A stretch of 26,680 bases of DNA from assembly GCA_964628385.1 (NCBI GenBank), contig CAZVOD010000068.1, positions 1 to 26,680 of the forward strand, in the 5' to 3' direction. The position numbers and the translations under genes were made by a program. The stretch comes from JANQPA01 sp964628385 (GTDB taxonomy: Bacteria; Bacteroidota; Bacteroidia; Chitinophagales; Saprospiraceae). Below the pieces are notes generated by a model. That model was not told the origin of the DNA. It ran no database searches and saw nothing but the letters and a program-made list of their open reading frames with translations. Below, one piece after another: positions 1 to 7,715 of the stretch. The first letter of the stretch is position 1; the number at the start of each line of letters is the position of its first letter.

Positions 1-157
1 GTTTGCCGACTTAAGTGCCTTATTTATGCTTTACCCGGTCTATGCTATCGGGTGGCCAAATGTATCGGTGTATGATGGAGGCTGGTTTGAATGGAGCAGC
101 AATCCGGAGAATCCTTATGAAACCGGCGTTGCGGCAGCAGTGGGACAACATAAATAA
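1..157 (+). CDS. Rhodanese-like sulfurtransferase, C-terminal fragment
   Basis: The reading frame beginning at base 2 is open to a TAA at 155-157 and gives about 51 residues. They contain PVYAIGWPNVSVYDGGW followed by FEWS, which matches the closing segment of the catalytic domain of thiosulfate/mercaptopyruvate sulfurtransferases, where a YDGSWxEW-type motif precedes the end. The catalytic cysteine loop and the rest of the protein lie outside the window, so activity cannot be judged. The gene runs in the same direction as the TauE/SafE permease 77 nt downstream. Rhodaneses move sulfane sulfur between thiosulfate or thiols and acceptors, so the pairing with a sulfite/sulfonate-type exporter suggests a small sulfur-handling operon (inference). 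Confidence 0.72.
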   Translation, partial: FADLSALFMLYPVYAIGWPNVSVYDGGWFEWSSNPENPYETGVAAAVGQHK

Positions 158-234
158 TGAGCAGGTGCACCCTACCGTTTCCGAATTGATCCCTACCCTA
201 TTGGGATCCTTACAAACTATAAAAAAATAAAAGA

Positions 235-1092
235 ATGGAAATTTCTTTTGAACTGTGGTATCTGTTTCCTGTTGCTATTCTGATCGCTACCATTGCCATG
301 TCATCCGGGATTGGTGGAGCAGTGTTTTTTTCTCCGCTTTTTATGCTGGCCCTCAAGCTGGAACCACAGATTGCTATCGGATCGGCACTTATTACGGAGC
401 TTTTCGGGTTTTCAAGCGGGCTCATTGCCTACTATAAAGCAAAGTTGATCGATTTTAAATTGGCGCTGAATCTGCTTCTTTTTTCGGTTCCTGCTGCCAT
501 TCTTGGGAGCATCTATGCGGATTTGTTCCCGGATATTGTCCTGAAATCGATCTTTGCAACGGGTCTTCTCTTTATAGGAACGCAGCTGTTTACCTCATGG
601 AGAAAAGAGGAAAGGGAAAAGCATGAAAAAATCAATATCAAGGAATTCGCATCGAACTATGAATCTGAATTGACCGATAGTAAGGGGAGGGTGTTTAGAT
701 ATACAGTATGCAATAAGAACATGGGACGTTTATTTGCCGGGATCGGGGGAGCTTTTGTTGGTATGATATCGGTTGGTCTGGCAGAATTGCAGGAATACCA
801 TTTGGTGGCACGGTGCAAGGTGCCGACCCCTGTCGCTGTGGCAACATCTATTTTTGTGGTTGTGGTAACAGTGTTGGTTGCTTCTGCCGGTCATTTCTAT
901 GAATTTGCCAAAGAGGGTGGGGAGGTGCTGAACCAGGTAATCAATGTCGTGATATTTACAATCCCGGGGGTCATCGTTGGAGGCCAAATAGGACCTGCAT
1001 TACAAAAAGTTTTGCCTGAAGACATGATGAAGGTAGGTATATCGGTCTTGTTCTTTATTATCGGTATTTTTATGTTTGTAACTATTGTGTAA
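235..1092 (+). CDS. TauE/SafE family sulfite/organosulfur permease
   Basis: This 285-residue integral membrane protein has hydrophobic segments near residues 8-30, 33-60, 75-97, 102-120, 168-190, 198-216, 234-252 and 263-285. The conserved N-terminal glycine-rich segment MSSGIGGAVFFSPLF lies in the first helices, and a related glycine-rich segment (GRLFAGIGGAFVGMISVG) begins the second half, as in the duplicated fold of TauE/SafE (formerly DUF81) transporters. A charged loop of about 45 residues (123-167) separates the halves. The family exports sulfite, sulfoacetate and other small sulfur anions. The specificity here is not visible, but a rhodanese upstream and an EgtD-like gene only 12 nt downstream support a sulfur role. 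The start ATG follows AAAAGA with no strong Shine-Dalgarno, as is usual in Bacteroidota. Confidence 0.85.
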   Translation: MEISFELWYLFPVAILIATIAMSSGIGGAVFFSPLFMLALKLEPQIAIGSALITELFGFSSGLIAYYKAKLIDFKLALNLLLFSVPAAILGSIYADLFPDIVLKSIFATGLLFIGTQLFTSWRKEEREKHEKINIKEFASNYESELTDSKGRVFRYTVCNKNMGRLFAGIGGAFVGMISVGLAELQEYHLVARCKVPTPVAVATSIFVVVVTVLVASAGHFYEFAKEGGEVLNQVINVVIFTIPGVIVGGQIGPALQKVLPEDMMKVGISVLFFIIGIFMFVTIV

Positions 1093-1104
1093 AACTGTGC
1101 AATA

Positions 1105-2133
1105 ATGAAGGATTTTAACAGCAAGGCGGAGACCCTGAATCATAACCATGAAGTAATATCAGATCACATTGCCATCAGTAATTTTTTGCTGGCTGAACGC
1201 GAATCGGAGGTAGTGGATGCTATTTTTAGGGGGTTGACTGCAGCACCGAAACAGATCTCCAGCAGGTTTTTTTATGATGCAACCGGCTCCCGCCTGTTCG
1301 AGGAGATCACCGCCTTGCCGGAGTACTATCCAACCCCGACAGAAATGTCTATCCTGCAACGAGTGGCAGGCGATGTCTTATCGCATAACCACTATTCCGA
1401 TATCGTGGAGCTGGGCAGTGGCGATTGCTCAAAAATAAGCGTATTGCTGGATGCCTGCGAAGAGAAACAGATAAATGAGTTAAGGTATTTCCCGGTGGAT
1501 GTGAGTGAAGACGCAGTCATGAAATCTGCTGAGGAACTGATAGATAAATATCCTTGGTTGAAAGTGCATGGAATTTTGGCTGATTTTATGAAACATCTTC
1601 ATATTTTGCCCGGTGAAGGCAACAGATTGATCTGTTTTTTCGGAAGCACCCTGGGAAATCTTGAAAATGACCAGGCGATAGATTTTGTAAGGCATGTCAA
1701 ACGATCAATGAAAAAAGGAGATGCCCTATTACTTGGACTGGATATGGTGAAGGATACTAAGGTACTTGAAAAGGCCTACAATGACCAACAGGGAATCACC
1801 GCGAAATTTAACATGAACAGTCTGCAGGTGGTCAACCAGATAGCCGGCACCAATTTTGATCCTGTGAATTTTCAGCATAAGGCGTTTTTTAATCCTGAAC
1901 GATCCCGGATCGAAATGCATCTCAAGGCAATGAAGGAGCAGTTGGTTACAAGTCCCCGCTTCCCTGAAAAGCTGGTTATCAAAAAAGGAGAGACCATCCA
2001 CACGGAAAATTCCCGTAAATTTACACATGATGATATCAGTGAGCTGGCAAATGCGTCTGACTTATCGATCCAGGGGATCTACAACGATCAGAAAGAGTAT
2101 TTTTCACTGGTTCAGCTTATTTGTAATGGATAA
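1105..2133 (+). CDS. egtD: EgtD-like L-histidine N-alpha-methyltransferase
   Basis: The 342-residue protein matches the EgtD (Methyltransf_33) family along its whole length. Recognisable blocks are RFFYDATGSRLFEEIT and LPEYYPTPTE (54-80), the SAM-binding glycine motif VELGSGDCSK (101-110), CFFGSTLGN (177-185), LEKAYND (221-227) and the C-terminal TENS block (300-303). Residues equivalent to the histidine-binding Tyr, Asn, Tyr, Glu and Ser of mycobacterial EgtD appear to be Y57, N185, Y225, E301 and S303, so trimethylation of histidine to hercynine is plausible. EgtD makes the first intermediate of ergothioneine. No EgtB-like sulfoxide synthase is visible downstream. It probably shares a transcript with the permease that ends 12 nt upstream. 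The family assignment is strong; the exact substrate is inferred. Confidence 0.85.
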   Translation: MKDFNSKAETLNHNHEVISDHIAISNFLLAERESEVVDAIFRGLTAAPKQISSRFFYDATGSRLFEEITALPEYYPTPTEMSILQRVAGDVLSHNHYSDIVELGSGDCSKISVLLDACEEKQINELRYFPVDVSEDAVMKSAEELIDKYPWLKVHGILADFMKHLHILPGEGNRLICFFGSTLGNLENDQAIDFVRHVKRSMKKGDALLLGLDMVKDTKVLEKAYNDQQGITAKFNMNSLQVVNQIAGTNFDPVNFQHKAFFNPERSRIEMHLKAMKEQLVTSPRFPEKLVIKKGETIHTENSRKFTHDDISELANASDLSIQGIYNDQKEYFSLVQLICNG

Positions 2134-2338
2134 TATCTGGTGCTGATCCTTTTGTGTTGCAGAATTTTCACAATGGGATTTCGGAATGGACACAAAATGA
2201 AGCATCTATGATTCATAAAATAATCGCACCCGAATATGATTATTCCATGGATGTTTATACGTATTAATTCTTAATCTAATTATATGTTGTGGTTAATTGC
2301 TTAAAAGACCCCTACTCCAGAAAAACATCGAATAAAAA
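2134..2338 (+). other. Intergenic gap before the DUF4160/XRE pair
   Basis: About 200 nt without a gene I can support. One plus-strand frame stays open from about 2127 to a TAA near 2266 (ending PEYDYSMDVYTY) but has no convincing start and no family I recognise, so it may be a relic. The right part is AT-rich and leads into the promoter at 2339. No terminator hairpin is evident after the EgtD-like gene. Confidence 0.4.
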
Positions 2339-2370
2339 TTTGGGAAATAGTATCTAATTAGATACCTTTG
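2339..2370 (+). promoter_or_regulatory. Bacteroidota-type promoter with embedded 16-bp palindromic operator
   Basis: TTTG at 2339-2342 and TACCTTTG at 2363-2370 are separated by 20 nt, matching the Bacteroidota -33/-7 consensus (TTTG, then TAnnTTTG). A perfect palindrome, GTATCTAATTAGATAC, occupies 2350-2365, so it fills the spacer and enters the -7 element. A dimeric repressor bound there would block RNA polymerase. The obvious candidate is the XRE-domain protein encoded by the second gene downstream. The predicted start site would lie only about 8 nt before the ATG at 2385, giving an almost leaderless mRNA. Confidence 0.65.
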
Positions 2371-2384
2371 TATAAAAATATGAG

Positions 2385-2621
2385 ATGCCACAAATAGATA
2401 GATTCAGTGGAATCAAGATTAATATTTATAACGGAGATCACAGACCTCCACATATTCACGCATCTTATAATGAATACGAAGTACTTATAACTATTGAATC
2501 AGGACAAATTTATGCTGGAGATTTACCCACAAAACAATTAAAAATGGTTTATGACTGGCTTGCAATCAATGCAGATGAAGCCTTAGACATGTTTTATCAA
2601 CTGAATCCGGAATTATTATGA
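2385..2621 (+). CDS. DUF4160 domain protein (putative toxin-antitoxin partner)
   Basis: This 78-residue protein has the DUF4160 signature: IDRFSGIKINIYNGDHRPPH followed by IHASYNEYE near the N-terminus, then a GDLP segment and a C-terminal helix ending LDMFYQLNPELL. The HxPPHxH-type histidine cluster (residues about 19-25) is the family hallmark. The biochemical function of DUF4160 is not established to my knowledge. The family is recurrently encoded beside DUF2442 proteins, and the pair is usually regarded as a candidate toxin-antitoxin module. The stop overlaps the next ATG (ATGA at 2618-2621), which implies translational coupling. The cassette is visibly richer in A+T than the flanking EgtD and Rieske genes, consistent with acquisition by transfer. 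Confidence 0.8.
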   Translation: MPQIDRFSGIKINIYNGDHRPPHIHASYNEYEVLITIESGQIYAGDLPTKQLKMVYDWLAINADEALDMFYQLNPELL

Positions 2622-3139
2622 GAAAGTCAATTAAGATACCACGGATATTAAAAATCAATTGGATTAAAGAATTAACAATTTCCGTTATTTATAATAATGG
2701 AGAATCAAGAATTATTGATTTTAATAAAGTATTTAAGGGGATTGGATTAAAAGAAACCTCCCCTGCCTGGATATTAACAGACCCAAAGGAATTTGCTAAA
2801 GTTACAGTAGATAATAATACGCTTTCCTGGAAAAATGTAGAACAATACTTAAGAAGGAAAGACGGCAAAAAAACAGAGGTACCTTATGAAATTGGAGCTG
2901 ATGTATTATTAAAATACAGCAAACCTGAGAAATCTGAATTGATGCTTAATATTGGGAAAATAATAAAAGAAAGCAGGATGAAGTCAGGATTAACACAACA
3001 AGAACTTGCAATAAAAAGTGGAACAACCCGAAATTATATCTCAAGAATTGAAAATGAACATTCTGATATTGAATTAGGAACATTAAGAAAAATAATAGAA
3101 ACAGGGCTTGGAAAAAGAATTAACATACAGATTCGATAA
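2618..3139 (+). CDS. DUF2442 domain fused to XRE-type helix-turn-helix
   Basis: The 173-residue protein has two parts. Residues 1-95 resemble DUF2442, with strands around ELTISVIYNNGESRIIDF, a WILTDPKEFAKVTVDNNT stretch and a C-terminal YEIGADVLL. Residues about 112-170 form a Cro/C1-type helix-turn-helix (IGKIIKESRMKSGLTQQELA, then SGTTRNYISRIEN). Such two-part proteins are typical antitoxin or autorepressor components. Here the partner is the overlapping DUF4160 gene, and the palindrome inside the upstream promoter is a natural operator for this protein (inference). The pair appears self-contained, with no functional link to the flanking metabolic genes. Confidence 0.8.
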   Translation: MRKSIKIPRILKINWIKELTISVIYNNGESRIIDFNKVFKGIGLKETSPAWILTDPKEFAKVTVDNNTLSWKNVEQYLRRKDGKKTEVPYEIGADVLLKYSKPEKSELMLNIGKIIKESRMKSGLTQQELAIKSGTTRNYISRIENEHSDIELGTLRKIIETGLGKRINIQIR

Positions 3140-3360
3140 GCAACTAAACCGCAACATCATTTAAATGTCATAGCCGAACCCTTTTCAAATCACTACATGC
3201 TATAGAATTATTTATTGGTTTCACCGAGCTCATCGCCAAGGCGATTTCGGTTCATGTACTTATATCCTTGCTCCGTTGAACCTTTAGCTCGGAAGCCAAA
3301 TATTTATTTCCAATGATGAGGGGTTCATTTGACCATAGAAAATTATCAAACCAAACTAAA
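3140..3360 (+). other. Intergenic region with hairpin and short repeat
   Basis: A 221-nt gap. It holds a hairpin with nested arms ACCGA (3223-3227)/TCGGT (3247-3251) and ATCGCC (3232-3237)/GGCGAT (3240-3245) with a 2-nt loop. It is not followed by a T-run, so it is not a canonical intrinsic terminator. Further on, TTGAACCTTTAGCTCGG (about 3278-3294) shares 13 bases (GAACCTTTAGCTC) with the end of the Rrf2 gene near 10277. I see no clear consensus promoter for the downstream operon. Confidence 0.45.
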
Positions 3361-4968
3361 ATGAAGAAAACAAAACTCTGCAATTTTTCCGAACTGAAAG
3401 AGAAGGTCCCTGTCCATTTTGTAGTAAGCGATCTGGACCTGGTGGCAATCAGGTATGCGGACAAAGTTTCCGCACTTTATGGCCGCTGCCTGCACCGTGG
3501 CGCACTGATGGCCGACGGCCACATTGAAGGCGACAATATTATTTGTGGGGTGCATGGCTGGGACTACCGGTTCGACACGGGAGTCAGCGAATACAACAAT
3601 GAGGAGGTACTGCATAAATTCAATACGCTGATTGAAGACGACACGGTTTTTATTGATCAGCAGGAGATCGATGACTATCTTAAAGCATACCCCCAGATTT
3701 TTCAACGGGATGAGTACCTGGGCGAATATGCCGATACCCATCCGGAGGAGACAGAACCTTATACGGGATACATCCAGGAGCTTTCAAAAAACGGTTTGAA
3801 GAATTACGGGCACCATGGCCCTTCTGCAGCAATGGGTGTTGACCGGAACACGTTACCAAAATGGGAGGATATCCAGTTTTTACCGGCCCAGCTTGCCACC
3901 AAACCACTGCTCGATGAAGTTACGGTTGTCACTAAAGTGGTTATTGGTCCGAAGGCAAAGAGGCCTTTAGAGATTGATATCCCGTTATTGGTTTCCGATA
4001 TGAGTTTCGGGGCACTCTCCCGGGAGGCCAAGATCGCCTTGTCGAAAGGTGCTGAAATGTCTGGCACCGGGATCTGCAGCGGTGAAGGCGGCATGCTTCC
4101 CGAGGAACAAGAGAACAACTCCAGTTATTTTTATGAATATGCTTCAGGCAAATTTGGATTTTCATGGGAGAAGGTAAAGAAGTCGCAGGCGTTTCATTTT
4201 AAAGGTGGTCAGGGAGCAAAGACCGGTACCGGCGGACATCTGCCGGGAGATAAGGTGTCCGGTGAAATCGCCACTGTCCGTGGACTGAAAGAGGGGGAAC
4301 CTGCAATCTCACCAGCCACTTTTACTGACATGTCGACCCCCGCAGATTTCAAAAAGGTGGCCGATGAGGTGAGAAGGGTCACTGGAGGAATCCCCGTGGG
4401 CTTCAAACTTGCTGCCAGTCATATAGAAGCCGACATCGATTTTGCCGTTGAGGCGAGCGCCGATTACATCATTCTCGACGGTCGCGGCGGAGGAACCGGT
4501 GCAGCCCCGACCATTCTGCGCGACAATATCAACGTACCAACCATCCCGGCCCTGGCTCGTGCAAGAAGACACCTCGACAAGATCGGGGCAGATCATGTAA
4601 CCCTTATTGTTACCGGAGGACTCCGAATTGCCGATGATTTTGCCAAGGCACTGATGATGGGCGCCGATGCAGTGGCGGTCTCTAATTCAGCAATACAGGC
4701 CATTGGCTGCCTGGGCATGCGTGCCTGTCATACCAACAACTGTCCGGTAGGTGTGGCCACACAAAAGGAGAGCCTGCGAAGCCGCATTGTTATTGAAACC
4801 TCAGCAAAGCAACTCTATAATTTTTTCACGGCTACAAACGAACTGATCAAGGTGGTGGCCCGGTCCTGCGGACACAATTCTGTCAGGGATTTCAATTTTA
4901 GCGACCTATCCACCATGAATCATGAAATACATCAATTAACCGGAATTCATTATGCAGGAATACACTAA
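3361..4968 (+). CDS. Rieske - glutamate synthase (FMN domain) fusion oxidoreductase
   Basis: About 535 residues from the ATG at 3361, chosen because MKKTKLCNFSEL starts the Rieske fold; an in-frame ATG at 3313 would add 16 unrelated residues. Residues 1-100 form a Rieske [2Fe-2S] domain with ligands C43/H45 (GRCLHRG) and C62/H65 (ICGVHGWDY). Residues about 150-520 form the FMN-binding central domain of glutamate synthase: SDMSFGALS, SGEGGMLPEE, FKGGQGAKTGTGG, DGRGGGTGAAP, and the [3Fe-4S] cysteines C450, C456 and C461 (CLGMRACHTNNC). The class-II glutamine amidotransferase domain of classical GltB is absent, so an ammonia-channel glutaminase reaction is not expected. The Rieske centre probably feeds electrons to the FeS/FMN site in cis. 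The gene overlaps the next by 17 nt. The substrate is unknown. Confidence 0.85.
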   Translation: MKKTKLCNFSELKEKVPVHFVVSDLDLVAIRYADKVSALYGRCLHRGALMADGHIEGDNIICGVHGWDYRFDTGVSEYNNEEVLHKFNTLIEDDTVFIDQQEIDDYLKAYPQIFQRDEYLGEYADTHPEETEPYTGYIQELSKNGLKNYGHHGPSAAMGVDRNTLPKWEDIQFLPAQLATKPLLDEVTVVTKVVIGPKAKRPLEIDIPLLVSDMSFGALSREAKIALSKGAEMSGTGICSGEGGMLPEEQENNSSYFYEYASGKFGFSWEKVKKSQAFHFKGGQGAKTGTGGHLPGDKVSGEIATVRGLKEGEPAISPATFTDMSTPADFKKVADEVRRVTGGIPVGFKLAASHIEADIDFAVEASADYIILDGRGGGTGAAPTILRDNINVPTIPALARARRHLDKIGADHVTLIVTGGLRIADDFAKALMMGADAVAVSNSAIQAIGCLGMRACHTNNCPVGVATQKESLRSRIVIETSAKQLYNFFTATNELIKVVARSCGHNSVRDFNFSDLSTMNHEIHQLTGIHYAGIH

Positions 4969-5758
4969 AACCGACGAAAAGCTGCACTGGCTGAGCCAGC
5001 TGCTCGCAAAAACCAACCGGGCATTTGTGCCTTCAAAAGAGGACGATAGCCATACCAATCTCAGTTTTGACAGTATCGGGGGAAGGCTTTTCGGCCGCTG
5101 GATCGATGGTCAGGAAGGGGCGGTAATTCTAACGCTGAATCTCCAAAAACGGGCATTTGAGTGGCTCGATGAAAATCAAAACAGCCTGGATGAAGTGACC
5201 GTACCGGAAAAAGGCATGAAGCAGCTGGAGGAGGATGTGAGCAACTATCCCGAGTCATTGAAGATGAAAACAGACATGCTCTTCTCACCGCTCCATTTCG
5301 AAATTCCTGATTACGGTATTGAATCAATCGAAAAGGGTGACCTGTCTGATGAAGGGCTTCAGCAATGGACGCTTTTTCGTACGCTTGCCAACGAGGCCTG
5401 CTCTGATATGCTGGGATACCTGCAGAAAGAGGGTGAGATTCGCATCTGGCCGCACCATTTCGACACCGGCATTTATGCGATGGCAACAAAGCAGTTGGGA
5501 CTGGGATTCGGACTGGCCATGAAAGACGCCATGGTCGGAGCACCCTATTTCTACCTGTCGGGATACAACCAGGAGACTCCAATTTCATATAAAAACCTTC
5601 ATCCTCTAACGCATGGAAAATGGGAAACCGGGGAGCAATGGAACGGGGCCGTGCTTTCCCTGGGTGCCCTTGAAGGTTTTTCTAAAGAGGAAGCCGGAAG
5701 TATAATCGGAACCTTTATCCAGGAGGGAATAAATTGGTTTTTAACAAACACACCATAG
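4952..5758 (+). CDS. Uncharacterised 268-aa protein with WPHHFDTG motif
   Basis: I cannot name this protein with confidence. It is soluble, with no signal peptide or membrane segment. The most distinctive stretch is IRIWPHHFDTGIYAM (164-178), followed by GLGFGLAMKDAMVGAPYFYL (183-202). The histidine-rich motif recalls the WPHHFD segment of DUF5996-type proteins, a weak resemblance from memory. HH plus D could be a metal or substrate site. It is embedded between two Rieske-fusion enzymes, overlapping the upstream gene by 17 nt and ending 5 nt before the next ATG, so it is almost certainly co-translated and part of the same pathway. It could be a specificity subunit, a small-molecule-binding protein or a separate enzyme. 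Confidence 0.7.
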   Translation: MQEYTKTDEKLHWLSQLLAKTNRAFVPSKEDDSHTNLSFDSIGGRLFGRWIDGQEGAVILTLNLQKRAFEWLDENQNSLDEVTVPEKGMKQLEEDVSNYPESLKMKTDMLFSPLHFEIPDYGIESIEKGDLSDEGLQQWTLFRTLANEACSDMLGYLQKEGEIRIWPHHFDTGIYAMATKQLGLGFGLAMKDAMVGAPYFYLSGYNQETPISYKNLHPLTHGKWETGEQWNGAVLSLGALEGFSKEEAGSIIGTFIQEGINWFLTNTP

Positions 5759-5763
5759 CAAAC

Positions 5764-7707
5764 ATGGCTAAAACAATCATTTGGCACAAAGTATTAAACA
5801 ACAAATCGGATTTGGCAGCCGATCGTGTGATGACCGTTACCGTCAACCACAGGCAATTTGCCCTTTCACATTTTGAAGGGAAAATATGCGCGCTTGATAA
5901 CCACTGTCCGCACCAGGGGGGTCCACTCGGAGAGGGCACAATTGAGAATGGAATTCTCAGGTGTCCCTGGCACGGATGGGATTATCACCCTTGCAGCGGT
6001 AAGGTTCCGGATTTTGATGATGGTGTTGAACCCTTTCCGGTGGAGGAGCGTTCAGACGGTATTTATCTGGGCATACCGGAAGAGAAACCCCATGATACCA
6101 CCCTCTCCGATATCATGGCCGAGACCATGGTGAACTGGGGTATTGACACTGTATTTGGAATGGTGGGTCACTCCAACCTGGGGTTGGCCGATGCTTTGAA
6201 AAGGCAGGAAGAGAAGGGGAAACTCAAGTTCATTGCGATTCGCCATGAAGGTGCCGGCGCCTTTGCTGCCAGTGCCTACGGGAAATTAACCGGCCATCCG
6301 GCCGTATGTTTCTCCATCGCCGGACCCGGTGCAACTAATATGTTTACCGGGCTATGGGATGCGAAGGTCGACCGGGCACCTATTCTTGCGCTGACCGGTC
6401 AGGTTGCCACCCAGGTCGTTGGAACAGGCAATTTTCAGGAGATGGATCTGGTGCGGGCCTTTCAAACCGTGGCCGAATTTAACCACCGCGTGCAAAGCGA
6501 TAGTCTGCACACCGAACTAATGTCACTGGCCATCAAACATGCCTTGCTGAACAGGGATGTTTCACACCTGACCTTTCCCGACGAGATCCAGGAGATTCCG
6601 GCAGGGGATGAAACCGCACAGACGCCCGACGGGAGGATGGGCCAACTGCAGATTGCACCTTCGCAGGAGTCGTTAGAAAAAGCCCTGGCACTGATCAGAA
6701 AATCGAAACGCCCGGTAATCATTGCCGGTCACGGAGCGCGTTTTCATATGGAGGCGATCACAGCCTTTGCTGAACGCCTGAATGCACCGGTATTAACTAC
6801 TTTCAAGGGCAAGGGATTGATCCCGGATGCACATCCGCTTGCAGCGGGAGTTCTCGGACGCAGCGGAACCCCGGTAGCATCCTGGTTCATGAATGAGAGC
6901 GACCTGCTGATCGTGTTGGGTGCCTCTTTCAGTAACCACACCGGCATTACCCCCAAAAAGCCTACGATACAGGTGGATATCGATCCCCTGGCATTGAGTA
7001 AGTTTCATAAAATCGATGCACCGGTATGGGGAGAGCTGTCAGTTACTGTTGCACAGTTGACAGAAAATCTGGAAGGGGCAGTTCAAACAAAAGATCAGCG
7101 GGATGAACTGGCAACCCGATGGAAAATATGGAGGGATGAAAAGCAGAAACGACTCGGTGAAGACCGCGGAAAAGGGATAAGCTCTGTGGCCGTGTTCGAT
7201 ACGCTCTCCACACTGGCTCCCGACAATGCCGTGCTCTGTGTTGATGTTGGGAACAACGCCTATTCGCTGGGACGCTATTTCGAATGCAAACAACAAAGTT
7301 TTCTGATGTCGGGATACCTGGGCTCCATCGGTTTTGCGCTTCCGGCAGCACTGGGAGCATGGACAGCCACCAGGGGCCAACGTCCGGTGATTGCCGTTGC
7401 GGGCGATGGCGGATTTGCGCAGTACATGGCCGAACTATCCACCTCGGTGAAATATGGCATGGACCTTAAAATTATATTGTTGAACAATGCAGAGTTGGGC
7501 AAGATCACCAAGGAGCAGCTGTCGGGGGGCTTTGAAAAATTTGCCACCGATCTGCACAATCCCGATTTCAGGGGGTTCGCAGAAGGCTGCGGGGCCCTGG
7601 GTGTTCGTGTGGAGAAGAAAAGCGATCTGCACGCTGCAATGGAAAAGGTTCTAACCCATCAGGGCACCGCTTTGCTGGAGGTAATGACCGATGGATTGTT
7701 GGTTTAG
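5764..7707 (+). CDS. Rieske - thiamine diphosphate enzyme fusion (pyruvate oxidase/acetolactate synthase-like)
   Basis: 647 residues from ATG 5764; a start at 5734 would add ten residues that overlap the previous gene. Residues 1-105 form a Rieske ferredoxin domain with C48/H50 (CPHQGG) and C67/H70 (RCPWHGWDY). Residues about 110-640 form a complete three-domain ThDP enzyme: the catalytic glutamate E162 in IRHEGAGAFAASAYGKLTG, AGPGATNMFTGL, GTGNFQEMDL as in PoxB-type enzymes, a central nucleotide-binding-like domain, and the ThDP/Mg motif starting GDGGFAQ (547) and ending LLNN (572-575). The family decarboxylates 2-oxo acids. In oxidase members, electrons leave through FAD. A fused Rieske centre would offer a route for those electrons (inference). 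The 2-oxo acid substrate cannot be read from the sequence. Confidence 0.85.
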   Translation: MAKTIIWHKVLNNKSDLAADRVMTVTVNHRQFALSHFEGKICALDNHCPHQGGPLGEGTIENGILRCPWHGWDYHPCSGKVPDFDDGVEPFPVEERSDGIYLGIPEEKPHDTTLSDIMAETMVNWGIDTVFGMVGHSNLGLADALKRQEEKGKLKFIAIRHEGAGAFAASAYGKLTGHPAVCFSIAGPGATNMFTGLWDAKVDRAPILALTGQVATQVVGTGNFQEMDLVRAFQTVAEFNHRVQSDSLHTELMSLAIKHALLNRDVSHLTFPDEIQEIPAGDETAQTPDGRMGQLQIAPSQESLEKALALIRKSKRPVIIAGHGARFHMEAITAFAERLNAPVLTTFKGKGLIPDAHPLAAGVLGRSGTPVASWFMNESDLLIVLGASFSNHTGITPKKPTIQVDIDPLALSKFHKIDAPVWGELSVTVAQLTENLEGAVQTKDQRDELATRWKIWRDEKQKRLGEDRGKGISSVAVFDTLSTLAPDNAVLCVDVGNNAYSLGRYFECKQQSFLMSGYLGSIGFALPAALGAWTATRGQRPVIAVAGDGGFAQYMAELSTSVKYGMDLKIILLNNAELGKITKEQLSGGFEKFATDLHNPDFRGFAEGCGALGVRVEKKSDLHAAMEKVLTHQGTALLEVMTDGLLV

Positions 7708-7715
7708 AGGAGCAG

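Noticed and set aside
15..230. A 71-codon plus-strand frame at the left edge
   Set aside because: It overlaps the rhodanese C-terminus in another frame, and only the latter has recognisable motifs.
3223..3251. Hairpin as an intrinsic terminator of the XRE gene
   Set aside because: No T-run follows on the plus strand and it lies about 85 nt after the stop.
5061..5588. 175-codon minus-strand frame opposite the 268-aa protein
   Set aside because: Low-complexity antisense composition and no motif; the plus-strand gene fits the operon.
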